The notes beneath the pieces are model-generated. The model was not told the origin of the DNA. It worked only from the letters and a program-made list of their open reading frames with translations, and ran no database searches. DNA of 49,809 nt from Candidatus Methanoperedens sp. GTDB taxonomy: Archaea; Halobacteriota; Methanosarcinia; Methanosarcinales; Methanoperedenaceae. The translations under genes were made by a program, and so were the position numbers. Where the stretch lies: the NCBI GenBank assembly GCA_012026835.1, contig VEPN01000021.1, positions 1 to 49,809 of the forward strand. Direction: 5' to 3'. This document shows, piece after piece, positions 15,860 through 24,335 of the stretch (position 1 is the stretch's first letter; every line of letters begins with the position of its first letter).

Positions 15860-15945
15860 ATATAGACCTGCGCCTGAAATAAATACAAAGTCTCTGCGAA
15901 CCGACAGAAATGCAAAAGCATCGAGCATCCCCGGATTTCCAATCC

Positions 15946-17550
15946 TCACTCAATCTTCGGCTTATAGAACAGAGTGACCCTGGCCTCTCCGGGAGGGACG
16001 TTCATCTTCCTGAAAAGCAGGTAATCGGGTGAAAGATAATGGGGTATATCCTCAAACGTGAACCAGTACCAGGACATCTTTGCGCTGTCAAGCCTCTTAT
16101 ACTCGCTGCCGAGCCGCTCCTGTACAATATCAGGTTCGTGGAGTTCATCAGTGTCCTTCACTACAATGAGGGGGGCATTAAGTTCAGCAGAATCGATGTT
16201 CACCTTCCATTTAACATTAGGATAATGGCGCAGGTACCACAGGAACTGGGTCTCTATCCCGTCATCAGCGACCTGTACCTCGGTTGACTGGTTACGGTAC
16301 TGCCTGGATGTTTCAGCTATCTTTCCCAGGAATTCAGAAAACCTCTGGGGAGGCTGTGCCGCCTGTATTAAAGGCCCTGCCGTGTTCGTATAACCATAGT
16401 AGTTCAGGAAAATGCTTGAATATACAAAATAAGAAGAACTCACAACAAGAAAAACGACAGCCGCCGCCCGGACCTTTGGGTTATATATTATTTTTCCTGA
16501 CAGTACCTCCCCGATATAAGCTCCCGCGATAAGCACCAGGGGCAGCAGGGGGTTAAGAACTAACCACGGTACTTTTTCCTGAATATAGGAATAAACTATC
16601 AGATTGGCCATTGCCCAGTATCCCAGAAAAATCATGAGAATGGCGTTCTTCCTGTAATAATGGAAAATCCCGGCTATCCCGAAAACCAGTACCGGGAGTT
16701 CATAAAGCGCGATTATCGGGATATAGAAATACAACGGGCCGCCTATGCGCTGTATCGAGTGCATCTGGTACCAGTGTGATACTGCTTTTACAAAAGCAGC
16801 TTGCGTGCCGTTAAGATCGAGCAATTTTCCCGTATAATAAAGTGAGAATATTACAAGAACAGCAGAAATGATAAAAGAACCCTCTGCAATTAGAATTAAT
16901 GTTCCTGTATCACGGTTCCTGATTTTTGCGATCAGGCCCCTGTACCATCTTTCCCTGACGATGAACAGAATCAGGAACAAAACCATAAGCGCCATTATTA
17001 TATACGCATTCTCTTTAAGTGCCGCCATTGAAGCAAGGGCGACCGCACCTATAAACAGGTAAAAAATCCGCAGGATAGAATACCCTTTTCCTGCAAGTCC
17101 TTCCGCATATTTGACAGCACATACCAGCGCCAGCAGGGTGAAGAAAGAGATGAAAATATCTTCCCTGTAAAAGCGGGAGTAATACAGGAACGATGAAGAC
17201 AGGGCAAAAAAGAAAGCGCTGATTACAACCCCGGATTTTCCAATATACTTGCGCAGCGGCACAAGTAAGAATAGCATCGCCCCGCCAAAAACTGCCGGCA
17301 GGAGGCGGGATGCGTATATGGTGTCCCCGTAATGCCTGTAAATTTCAGATGTCACGTAGTACATGAAAGGGCCGTGAAATGCAGGGTCATAGGAATAAGT
17401 GCCGTCATTGAACAATTTATATGTGAAATAACCAACGGCAGATTCATCGTGGTGGAAAACCCTTTCATCAAGATGGTAGAACCGCAGGAAAAAAGCAAGG
17501 GCAACTATAAGAATAAATACAAAAACTAAAACAATATCCTTTTTATTCAT
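15946..17550 (-). CDS. Agl23-type membrane glycosyltransferase-like protein (TIGR03663)
   Basis: A polytopic protein of 534 residues with about 10-12 hydrophobic helices and a C-terminal soluble tail. After TM1 comes FHHDESAVGYFTYKLF, the Asp-Glu motif of GT-C fold enzymes on the outer face, and SRFYREDIFISFFTLLAL follows in a later loop. This matches archaeal proteins annotated as flippase-activity-associated Agl23. It likely acts in S-layer or lipid-linked glycan assembly. It stands alone, transcribed away from moaD. Confidence 0.85.
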   Translation of the reverse strand: MNKKDIVLVFVFILIVALAFFLRFYHLDERVFHHDESAVGYFTYKLFNDGTYSYDPAFHGPFMYYVTSEIYRHYGDTIYASRLLPAVFGGAMLFLLVPLRKYIGKSGVVISAFFFALSSSFLYYSRFYREDIFISFFTLLALVCAVKYAEGLAGKGYSILRIFYLFIGAVALASMAALKENAYIIMALMVLFLILFIVRERWYRGLIAKIRNRDTGTLILIAEGSFIISAVLVIFSLYYTGKLLDLNGTQAAFVKAVSHWYQMHSIQRIGGPLYFYIPIIALYELPVLVFGIAGIFHYYRKNAILMIFLGYWAMANLIVYSYIQEKVPWLVLNPLLPLVLIAGAYIGEVLSGKIIYNPKVRAAAVVFLVVSSSYFVYSSIFLNYYGYTNTAGPLIQAAQPPQRFSEFLGKIAETSRQYRNQSTEVQVADDGIETQFLWYLRHYPNVKWKVNIDSAELNAPLIVVKDTDELHEPDIVQERLGSEYKRLDSAKMSWYWFTFEDIPHYLSPDYLLFRKMNVPPGEARVTLFYKPKIE

Positions 17551-17612
17551 TAATCTAATTTGGTTTAAACTTATTCATAGCATTTATGGTTTTAAAGGTA
17601 TATCCTTAAGCC

Positions 17613-17888
17613 ATGCCAAATATCCGGGTAAAACTTTTTGCCAATTTCAGGGAATTTGCAGGAACAAAAGAGCTTGAGCTGGAAGGTAATACAGTCGCGG
17701 AAATTCTTGAAATACTATGTGCAAAGTTCCCGGGAATGGAAAAAATGATTTTCAAAGGTGGAAAAGTGCATCCGTATATAAACATTTTTTTGAATGGAAA
17801 AGATATAAAAGATATACTTGAGCATGGAGGAACAACTCTGCACCAGGATGATGAAATCGCGGTTTTTCCTCCTGTGTCTGGTGGATGA
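17613..17888 (+). CDS. moaD: MoaD/ThiS-type ubiquitin-like sulfur carrier
   Basis: A 91-residue beta-grasp protein: IRVKLFANFREFAGTKELEL, the middle INIFLNGKDIKDI, LHQDDEIAVFPPVSGG. The C-terminal Gly-Gly is the site that is adenylated and thiocarboxylated to supply sulfur to molybdopterin synthase; archaeal relatives can also act as SAMP protein modifiers. It overlaps moeA by 4 bp (ATGA), which ties it to molybdenum cofactor synthesis. Confidence 0.9.
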   Translation: MPNIRVKLFANFREFAGTKELELEGNTVAEILEILCAKFPGMEKMIFKGGKVHPYINIFLNGKDIKDILEHGGTTLHQDDEIAVFPPVSGG

Positions 17889-19081
17889 TGTTTAAGAAAG
17901 TAACAAGCGCTGACCACGCAAGAGAAATATTCCTGAAGGCGATAGCTCCTTTACAGGGAGATGAAGACTCATCTATCGAAGAAAGCGATGGCAGGATATC
18001 TGCAATGGATGTAGTTGCGCCTGTCGATGTACCCCATTACCGCCGTGCAGCTATGGATGGGTTCGCTGTCAGGGCGTCGGATACGCTGGGCGCTGGAAGC
18101 AATTCCCCCGTCATGCTAAAACTGGGAAAGGATGTTGAAAAAGGTGTGTGCGCAAGGGTACATACAGGTTCACCAGTCCCACAGGGCGCCGATGCTGTAA
18201 TAATGCTTGAAGATACTGTTCTACATGACAGTATGGTTGAGATATTTGCCCAGGTACATCCCTTCAAGAACGTGGGAGAAATAGGCGAGGACATACAAAA
18301 AGGTGAAACCGTAATTGAGGAAGGGCACAGGCTCCGTCCCTGCGATATCGCGGTTCTTGCCTCGCTGGGAATTGAGAATATAAAGGTTGTAAAAAAGCCC
18401 AGCGTTGCAATAATTCCTACTGGTGAGGAACTTGTCCCCCGCAGGAAAAGGACACTCCGGGACGGTGAGGTATATGAGACCAACGGGTTGATGGCAGACC
18501 TGTATATCAGGAAATGGGGGGGCATAACCCGGCTTCATGAGATAGTGACCGATAATCCAGAAAAAATAAAAGAAGCCATCACTTCTTCCCTTGATACAGA
18601 TATGATCATAATCAGCGGGGGGACATCGGTCGGGAAAAGGGATTATGTTCCTGCCGTTGTTGAATCTATGGGAGAACTGCTCGTCCACGGTGTTGGCATC
18701 AGTCCGGGCAAACCTGCTGCTCTCGGGATGATCAACGGGAAACCCGTTGTGTGCATGCCAGGATATCCTGTCGCCGGGATAGTGGCGCTCTACTGGTTTG
18801 CGCAGCCTGCTCTCTGGAAAATCGGACGTATCCCGGATGAACCGCAAAGGTGCGTTCGTGCCATACTGGCTGAGAAAATAACCTCAAGAGCAGGTTATAA
18901 GACTTTCACCCGTGTCAGGCTTGAGATACCGCATGCGGGGTCTTATAGGGCCATCCCGCTTGCAACATCAGGAGCAGGCATACTAAGTTCTGTCTCGAAA
19001 GCTGATGGCTTTGTAATAATACCTGAAAATGTCGAAGGGCGAAGCCGGGGAGAGGAAGTGGAGGTGGTATTGATTGATTAA
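17885..19081 (+). CDS. moeA: Molybdopterin molybdenumtransferase MoeA
   Basis: Inserts molybdate (or tungstate) into adenylylated molybdopterin. Motifs are YRRAAMDGFAVRA, VHTGSPVPQGADAVIMLEDT, IPTGEELV, ISGGTSVGKRDYVPAVVE and ISPGKPAALG with CMPGYPVAG, and a C-terminal beta domain (TRVRLEI...ILSSVSKADGFVIIPE broken by a linker). Length 398 is normal. It is cotranslated with moaD. Together with moaB at 35325 and a molybdoenzyme relic at 6722, it shows that the cell makes Mo/W cofactor. Confidence 0.95.
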   Translation: MMFKKVTSADHAREIFLKAIAPLQGDEDSSIEESDGRISAMDVVAPVDVPHYRRAAMDGFAVRASDTLGAGSNSPVMLKLGKDVEKGVCARVHTGSPVPQGADAVIMLEDTVLHDSMVEIFAQVHPFKNVGEIGEDIQKGETVIEEGHRLRPCDIAVLASLGIENIKVVKKPSVAIIPTGEELVPRRKRTLRDGEVYETNGLMADLYIRKWGGITRLHEIVTDNPEKIKEAITSSLDTDMIIISGGTSVGKRDYVPAVVESMGELLVHGVGISPGKPAALGMINGKPVVCMPGYPVAGIVALYWFAQPALWKIGRIPDEPQRCVRAILAEKITSRAGYKTFTRVRLEIPHAGSYRAIPLATSGAGILSSVSKADGFVIIPENVEGRSRGEEVEVVLID

Positions 19082-19084
19082 GGC

Positions 19085-20692
19085 TTATTCCGGTTTCAGG
19101 AGTTCCCCGGCTTTAGATATGCACAGGCGATAGGAAACAGTTGATATCAGCGCTGTTAATGCAAGTGTTACAACGGAGACGAGCATAAAATGAAGGACAT
19201 TGCCAGTTTTGATTAAAAAATATATCCCGAAAGGCGCAATGAGGACACCCGCAGCAAGAGTTCCCAGGAACATTCCCAGCAGCGCGCCGGAAATACTTAT
19301 GAAGCGGTTCCTTACGGTTTCAGTGAAATCAGGGAACATAATGCCCACAGTTAATCCTATAAATGACTCTGTAAGGACAAGGGCGACCAGGACAACGAGA
19401 AAAGCTATCGCAGTTCTTGATGCCGGATGTCCAAGGAAGACTATCCCGGTCCAGAATACCAGTGCAAGAGGCAGGGATATGAAAAGGTTTGCGCTTATCT
19501 TTGCCCTGACAAATCCCCCTGGCGATAACGGGGATGACTGGATGTTCCAGAAAGCAGGCCCCTCCTGCCCGATGCTTACCGAAGAGTTCATGTAGGCAAA
19601 AAACATGGCCCCGAAAGCCAGCGGGAAGGCAAGGAACATGGCGTCCCTGGACAGGGAGAAGCCATTTCTTGAAAAAAGGGAAGGGATTACCATTGTGGCT
19701 ATCATCACCGCAGGGACTGCCAGGTAATTCGCCATCTCCCTTCGTCTTGTGAGCGACTTGAAGTCCTTCCTGATGACAGCGCTTTCGGCAGGATTCAAAC
19801 CCAGCCTGCCGAGAATTCCTGGCTTTGGGGCATACGTACCAGTTGATAGTTTGACCGACACCGGCACAGGCACCCAGTAAACCTGTCTTAACCTGACGCT
19901 GACCAGAAAGAGTACACCTGAAAATACTATTGTGAGAAATGCATAAAGGGATGCCAGCATCAGGTCTGCGCCCGTGAAGCCTGTTATGGCAAGCGAGGGC
20001 CACAACAGCGGAATATACGATGCAACCGTAGCTGCGCCTGTTACTTTCTCAAGGATAAAGAACATGACCTGCGGATTAAAGAGAAGCTGCATGGCTACAA
20101 ATGAGGAGATGAGAACAATCATTCTCAGGAACAACACCGTTTTCCCGCTGCGCTTATACAAAATTGATGAAACCCTGTTCGTGTACGCTTTCAGCACTTC
20201 CAGTCCAAGTGCCCCGATAAACATCGCAAAAAGGCTCATTGCAGCGGTCATTATCCATGCGCCGAAAAGCCCGAACTTCAGGATTATCCCGAGGGCTCCG
20301 CCCAATCCGAGGGCAAGGAAAGGGGAATAAGCATAGACCAGGGATAGCGATGATGCCAGAACGTACTCTGAAGCAGATATGGGCAGGTAGTTGACCATAT
20401 CTGTTGACATGAAGCCTGTGGAATAACTCATTTCCAGCATCAACCCCGCAAGCATAAGCATAAAGAGAAGGAACATCGGCAGGTTGATCATGACCCGGAT
20501 TGCAAGGGTGGGGTCGGTCAATACTATGGATAGCGCCCGCCCAAATACCAGAGCAATGATGAACGCAATGATATCTATGAGCAATATGACAGATGTCTTT
20601 CTCAGGAAATCAAACATACTGCTTTTGCCGCTTGCCCTTACCTGCGAGAAGGTGAACACTTTTACCAATCGGTATACGGTTTTCAGGTTCAT
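19085..20692 (-). CDS. Large ABC-2-type membrane component of an exporter
   Basis: A 535-residue protein with about 12 hydrophobic helices and a cytoplasmic central part (LNPAESAVIRKDFKSLTRRRE), as in large ABC exporter membrane subunits. Charged residues are confined to short loops. It overlaps the upstream ATPase gene by 4 bp (ATGA), so the pair encodes one transporter. The substrate is unknown. The pair may be the distal part of the HTH/MGWC operon that begins at 24278. Confidence 0.82.
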   Translation of the reverse strand: MNLKTVYRLVKVFTFSQVRASGKSSMFDFLRKTSVILLIDIIAFIIALVFGRALSIVLTDPTLAIRVMINLPMFLLFMLMLAGLMLEMSYSTGFMSTDMVNYLPISASEYVLASSLSLVYAYSPFLALGLGGALGIILKFGLFGAWIMTAAMSLFAMFIGALGLEVLKAYTNRVSSILYKRSGKTVLFLRMIVLISSFVAMQLLFNPQVMFFILEKVTGAATVASYIPLLWPSLAITGFTGADLMLASLYAFLTIVFSGVLFLVSVRLRQVYWVPVPVSVKLSTGTYAPKPGILGRLGLNPAESAVIRKDFKSLTRRREMANYLAVPAVMIATMVIPSLFSRNGFSLSRDAMFLAFPLAFGAMFFAYMNSSVSIGQEGPAFWNIQSSPLSPGGFVRAKISANLFISLPLALVFWTGIVFLGHPASRTAIAFLVVLVALVLTESFIGLTVGIMFPDFTETVRNRFISISGALLGMFLGTLAAGVLIAPFGIYFLIKTGNVLHFMLVSVVTLALTALISTVSYRLCISKAGELLKPE

Positions 20693-21462
20693 TTGAGCAG
20701 CGCCTCAACTATATTTTTTACATCCCCTGTCCCTGTCAGCTTGAGGAATAGCTCTTCAAGAGTCGAGCCTGGCATGCCTGCCTGGCTTCGAAGGTCAGAG
20801 GCTGTACCTTCAGCCAGCACCGTTCCCCCTGACATTATTGCCATGCGGTCGCATACAGCCTCTGCTATCTCAAGAACATGCGTGCTGAATATGGTGGAGA
20901 CACCTTCTTTTGAGAGCTGGTGTATCAGGTCTTTCACTATCCTTGCAGACCTTGGATCAAGACCGTTCAGGGGTTCATCCATGACAAGGAGTTTAGGCTT
21001 ATGGATCAGTGCTGCCGTTATTACGGCCTTCTGCTTCATACCCTGCGAGTAGCCGCTTAACATCTCGTTTTCCCTTCCTTCAAGCTCAAAGGCCCGGAGG
21101 AACTCACCTATCCTTTCTTTCTTTGCCTGCGCATCCATCTGGTGGATATCGGCTATGAAATCCAGGTATTCGATAGCTGTCAGGAATTCATACACCCGTG
21201 GGGTTTCAGGCACGTAGCCCACGATGCGCCTTACCTGAAGTGAATTGTTCCTGACATCTATACCATCAACTTTAATAGTCCCTGCATCAGGCTTAATCAA
21301 TCCCAGGATCATTTTCATCAGCGTGGATTTTCCTGAGCCATTGGGCCCGAGCAGTCCGAAGACCTCACCACTTCCTATCGCGAGGCTTACATTATCCAGA
21401 GCTTTCAATGAACCAAAATATTTTGAAACCGAATCGATTTCAAGAACACGAGTATTTTCCAT
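20689..21462 (-). CDS. ABC exporter ATPase
   Basis: Walker A GPNGSGKSTLMKMILG, Q-loop region VGYVPETPRVYEFL, signature LSGYSQGMKQKAVITAAL, Walker B LLVMDEPLNGLDP and switch H in FSTHVLEIAEAV. The GYSQGMKQK variant of the signature is common in ABC-2 exporters. GAGGT lies upstream of the ATG. It is coupled to the membrane subunit gene. A 104-bp gap with an 18-codon frame separates it from the Yip1-like gene upstream on the same strand. Confidence 0.93.
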   Translation of the reverse strand: MENTRVLEIDSVSKYFGSLKALDNVSLAIGSGEVFGLLGPNGSGKSTLMKMILGLIKPDAGTIKVDGIDVRNNSLQVRRIVGYVPETPRVYEFLTAIEYLDFIADIHQMDAQAKKERIGEFLRAFELEGRENEMLSGYSQGMKQKAVITAALIHKPKLLVMDEPLNGLDPRSARIVKDLIHQLSKEGVSTIFSTHVLEIAEAVCDRMAIMSGGTVLAEGTASDLRSQAGMPGSTLEELFLKLTGTGDVKNIVEALLK

Positions 21463-21478
21463 TTTGTTTACCTCGGAA

Positions 21479-21535
21479 TTATTTTATTCCCTGCCAATTG
21501 GGCTTCCATTCTACTTCGGTCACATTTAATGTCAT
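21479..21535 (-). CDS. 18-codon frame resembling the start of the MGWC genes
   Basis: Reads MTLNVTEVEWKPNWQGIK. A very strong GGAGG lies immediately upstream. The first eight residues match the start of the Yip1-like protein just upstream in the operon (MSINVTEV), with the DNA agreeing apart from mostly silent changes. It may be a decayed paralog, or a leader whose ribosome-binding site feeds the ATPase gene 16 bp further on. Expression is unproven. Confidence 0.4.
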   Translation of the reverse strand: MTLNVTEVEWKPNWQGIK

Positions 21536-21566
21536 GCCTCCCTCCTTATTTCCGGAATTAAAATCA

Positions 21567-22295
21567 TCATAATATGCTGCTGCGGAGAATCGATGCAAGT
21601 GACAGGATGTTAAATACCAGCGGGATTCCTGCAACGACCGCCGATTTTACAGGTGTGAGCCCGTGAATCCTTTGCACGCCGAAAAAGAGGATTGCTGAAA
21701 CCATGACCTGCATAATTATCGCGATTAGGGTTGAGGCAAGCATGTAGGAATTGCCATATATCTGCATATAACCCGTTGGATTTTCTGGAGATATTGTAAC
21801 TGTCATGGGTTCCATTATCAGAAGCAATGCAAGGCTGGCCATGCCTGCAAAAAGGAAGGGAATAAAACTGTAACCAACTATCGTCATCATCTGGGGATAG
21901 AATTTACCTTTCCCTCCCAGAACCTTTGAGACTATATGGATTATTCCTGTCCCCACAATCCATAAAATGAAAGCAGATACCGGTGCGCCCATAACGATAA
22001 ATTTTTTCATTATTGACATAAGGTTTCCCATATCGAAATTCCCATATCCCTCGAACACATATGTTATTTTTTCAGTCGATATATACACACCGAGCGTGTT
22101 CAGGATGGCATATATCCCCACTATCACCAAAGCGCCCTTCATCCCCTGCATCTCTGATATTTTCCTGATGGCTCCGCCGCCTGAGGCGCCTGCCGGTATG
22201 TTATCGAACTGCACTGGTTTTCTTGTATCGAATGCGTTCGCATTCGGACACCAGCCCATCATTTTTCTTATGACTTCAGTTACATTTATTGACAT
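21567..22295 (-). CDS. Yip1-like membrane protein with N-terminal MGWCPN module
   Basis: Residues 1-17 (MSINVTEVIRKMMGWCPN) are the shared module of this gene cluster. After a Gly-rich linker come five hydrophobic helices of the Yip1 type, including FILWIVGTGIIHIVSKVLGG and YPQMMTIVGYSFIPFLFAG, where the latter pattern is characteristic of Yip1-family proteins in prokaryotes. ATG 22295 has AGGTGG five bases upstream; a GTG at 22304 is less likely. It follows the DUF1673-like gene by 10 bp and precedes the ABC exporter genes. A membrane role in export is an inference from neighbours. Confidence 0.75.
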   Translation of the reverse strand: MSINVTEVIRKMMGWCPNANAFDTRKPVQFDNIPAGASGGGAIRKISEMQGMKGALVIVGIYAILNTLGVYISTEKITYVFEGYGNFDMGNLMSIMKKFIVMGAPVSAFILWIVGTGIIHIVSKVLGGKGKFYPQMMTIVGYSFIPFLFAGMASLALLLIMEPMTVTISPENPTGYMQIYGNSYMLASTLIAIIMQVMVSAILFFGVQRIHGLTPVKSAVVAGIPLVFNILSLASILRSSIL

Positions 22296-22305
22296 ATAAA
22301 CCACC

Positions 22306-22923
22306 TTAACTTCTTAAACCGTCATCCCCGATATCCACAGCATAAAAAGATGTTCTGTCCTGGATCAACATTTTCCTGTTTTTCCGTTCCCAGTAAACCA
22401 CTAAAAAGTACTGTGCCCAGGTGGACAAAATGAAGCCTGTGAAAGTGGCGTAAATACCGCCCAAACGGACATATGTTTTTACGGTGTAATAGCCTATTGC
22501 CACTATCCCGGCAATTATAAGCCCGAATATTATTACATAGCTCATAAACTTCTTTCTTCTACTTACCCGGACATTCCTGAATTCCCCGGCAGCGGCTTTG
22601 TTCAGCCTGCGCCATTCGGTTACTCCTGTAAATATGCTAAAGACCAAACCGTAGATTAGTCCTGACAGAAAAAACTCAGGGCTGTTTCGCGCGTATGAAT
22701 TATAAAAAACCATTGCCATTAGCGTAAGGCTAACTGAGACCTGTAAAACCCTGTTGCGGTATTTGTTGCTCCATCCAAGAGCAGCCTGAGTTAACCCGCC
22801 GCCGCTGCCAGGCGCATTTACCGTAATGCTGTCAAATTGTAAGGTCTTCCTGTTCTCTGCCATATCCACATTCGGACACCAGCCCATCAGCTTCTTTATA
22901 GTCTCAACTACGTTTACCAGCAT
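22306..22923 (-). CDS. DUF1673-like membrane protein, full-length form, with MGWCPN module
   Basis: N-terminus MLVNVVETIKKLMGWCPN, then a linker VNAPGSGGG, GWSNKYRNRVLQ, two pairs of hydrophobic helices and an end WAQYFLVVYWERKNRKML...YAVD. The layout fits DUF1673, a family described mainly from Methanosarcina. Start 22923 has GGTGA just upstream; longer frames would run through the 59-residue gene. The paralogs at 26515 and 25455 each lack a different part of this architecture. Function unknown; probably a small membrane sensor or complex component. Confidence 0.7.
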   Translation of the reverse strand: MLVNVVETIKKLMGWCPNVDMAENRKTLQFDSITVNAPGSGGGLTQAALGWSNKYRNRVLQVSVSLTLMAMVFYNSYARNSPEFFLSGLIYGLVFSIFTGVTEWRRLNKAAAGEFRNVRVSRRKKFMSYVIIFGLIIAGIVAIGYYTVKTYVRLGGIYATFTGFILSTWAQYFLVVYWERKNRKMLIQDRTSFYAVDIGDDGLRS

Positions 22924-22924
22924 T

Positions 22925-23104
22925 TCAATCACCCGGCCTTTTATTCCTATGGAAAAAAGCAACAAGTATGAAAGTTGCAACCGGGCCAAGTAGAAGGGAT
23001 ATAAGGAACCAGTTGAGGCCGCTCCTGTTCTTTCCCTGGGCCAATCCCGCATTGATCAATGCAAGGCTTCCCCATCCGACAACGTAACCGGATTCCGGGG
23101 TCAT
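22925..23104 (-). CDS. 59-residue membrane protein
   Basis: A short gene hidden in the gap: MTPESGYVVGWGSLALINAG, then LAQGKNRSGLNWFLISLLLG and a final helix ending in basic residues. Two hydrophobic segments separated by a basic QGKNRSG turn match a widespread type of small two-helix membrane protein. The ATG overlaps the previous stop by 4 bp (ATGA) and the TGA is 1 bp before the next ATG, so translational coupling on both sides supports it as real. Confidence 0.7.
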   Translation of the reverse strand: MTPESGYVVGWGSLALINAGLAQGKNRSGLNWFLISLLLGPVATFILVAFFHRNKRPGD

Positions 23105-23835
23105 TGTCGGATCACCTTCATGTACTGTTCAATACTGGTGCGCATCCGGTCGGCAGTGTTGTTATCGGTTATTATCGAATAGTATGGCGATAACTCAAAC
23201 CACCAGTTGTTCTTCCCGGACTCAATATACACCTGTGTATCCAGATCATGATAGCGCCTTTTTTGTTCCCTGTCCAGCAAGAAGATAACAGGAAGTATAG
23301 GCACTGCTGCTGCAATGATTTTCCATTCTTTAAATATTATTCCAGATAGCCCTAAAATCAGGATTAATACGATTATTAAAATCCATATCTTATTTGAATA
23401 TTTATTACTGCCCCGTTTGAAGGACTTGATCGATATTATGTCCCTGTAGTTCAGGGTGATGTTTTTTAGACGGAAGGAGTTGTAGTGTATACCATTTTCA
23501 TCAATGCAAATGCTTGCCTGAAAAGTTTTGATGTATAAAATGTAACAAAGGGTACTCATCGCAATACTGCCCGTAAGCAAAACCGGATAATCCAGATAAC
23601 GTGATAAGTTAAAAAGTAAAGTGAAACCAATTACAGAAAACAGGGTCAACAGGGCTCCATTGGCAGAGAAGATAACATTGCCTGACTGGAACGGTTGGCC
23701 ATTTGTCCCCTTCTTGATCGGACTGATTGGTGGGTGTGCAAATTCTAAAACCTGTTTTGGTTTGTATGTCCATGAATTTACAGACAGGCACCAGCCCATC
23801 ATTTTCCTGATATTTTCCGTTACATCCGTTGTCAT
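23101..23835 (-). CDS. Membrane protein with MGWC module and PH-like middle domain
   Basis: Begins MTTDVTENIRKMMGWCLSVN, the cluster module with CLS instead of CPN. Two hydrophobic helices (about residues 55-100), a beta-rich section (ICIDENGIHYNSFRLKNI, LNYRDIISIKSFKRG) that resembles bacterial PH-like domains, then two more helices and a soluble tail. It overlaps the HTH gene upstream and the 59-residue gene downstream by 4 bp each. The same architecture is seen at 25835-26518. Function unknown. Confidence 0.7.
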   Translation of the reverse strand: MTTDVTENIRKMMGWCLSVNSWTYKPKQVLEFAHPPISPIKKGTNGQPFQSGNVIFSANGALLTLFSVIGFTLLFNLSRYLDYPVLLTGSIAMSTLCYILYIKTFQASICIDENGIHYNSFRLKNITLNYRDIISIKSFKRGSNKYSNKIWILIIVLILILGLSGIIFKEWKIIAAAVPILPVIFLLDREQKRRYHDLDTQVYIESGKNNWWFELSPYYSIITDNNTADRMRTSIEQYMKVIRQ

Positions 23836-24278
23836 GCCAGCCCCCTCAATTTCTCGAATAACTCCTCCGCAAGCTTCGTGGGGTCATCGGTCCTCTCAAG
23901 CTTGAGGTTCATCTCATCAGCAAAATCCCACAGCAATTCGATGCACTGCGTATACCTCGTGCAGGCGCCGCAGTTCCCTTCATGCTCATACCACACCTGC
24001 ATCCCGTGCTTTGCTGAGACAAAAATGATTGCAGGCGCATTGAAAGGGACAGAATGCCCGAACAGTATGCCGCGCTTTGCATTCACCCTCTCCACTTCTA
24101 TCTGGTTCGCGCGCGCCATCTCAAGAAGCGTCTTTTCAATTCTCTCATCCATAGTGAGAAGCGCCCTGGAGACAGCCTGCTTCGATATGTTGAACAGACG
24201 TGCGATGTTCACATTCAGAAGACCGCTGCGCCGCAGCTTCCAGAACTCGAACTGTTTATCGTTCAGGGGGAGAAACAT
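23832..24278 (-). CDS. HTH regulator with cysteine motif, copy A
   Basis: Residues 5-60 form a helix-turn-helix (NDKQFEFWKLRRSGLLNVNI, ISKQAVSRALLTMDERI) like archaeal Tfx or sigma-4-type domains. The rest has AIIFVSAKHGMQVWYEHEG, then NCGACTRYTQC, a CxxC...C set that could bind metal or form a disulfide, and a helical end. It differs from copy B (27021-27467) at about ten of 148 residues. It starts an operon with overlapping stops and starts. Its promoter puts the TATA box about 25 nt before the ATG (leaderless). Confidence 0.8.
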   Translation of the reverse strand: MFLPLNDKQFEFWKLRRSGLLNVNIARLFNISKQAVSRALLTMDERIEKTLLEMARANQIEVERVNAKRGILFGHSVPFNAPAIIFVSAKHGMQVWYEHEGNCGACTRYTQCIELLWDFADEMNLKLERTDDPTKLAEELFEKLRGLA

Positions 24279-24311
24279 GAGTCAATATATGTATGTTTAC
24301 TATTTAAAGAT
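24279..24311 (-). promoter_or_regulatory. Promoter of operon A
   Basis: On the minus strand CTTTAAATAGTAAAC (about 24310-24296) is a TATA element that places the start of transcription at or very near the ATG (24278). The block is nearly identical to 27468-27500 in front of copy B, so both operons probably respond alike. Confidence 0.6.
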
Positions 24312-24335
24312 TGTTGATTCTTAAAAAAGCATGGG

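Larger units (their letters stand above)
23832..24311 (-). repeat. Direct duplication of about 480 bp (second copy 27021-27500)
   Basis: The whole HTH gene plus its promoter is present twice in the same orientation, offset by 3189 bp. Long identical DNA stretches are visible (for example around the shared CGTGCAGGCGCCGCAGTTCC). The repeat could mediate deletion or amplification of the lipoprotein gene and operon B. Confidence 0.8.

Noticed and set aside
19329-20003. Long open frames antisense to the ABC permease and other genes (for example also 18221-18847, 1977-2534)
   Set aside because: They mirror codon bias of the real genes, lack signals, and their translations have no domain pattern.
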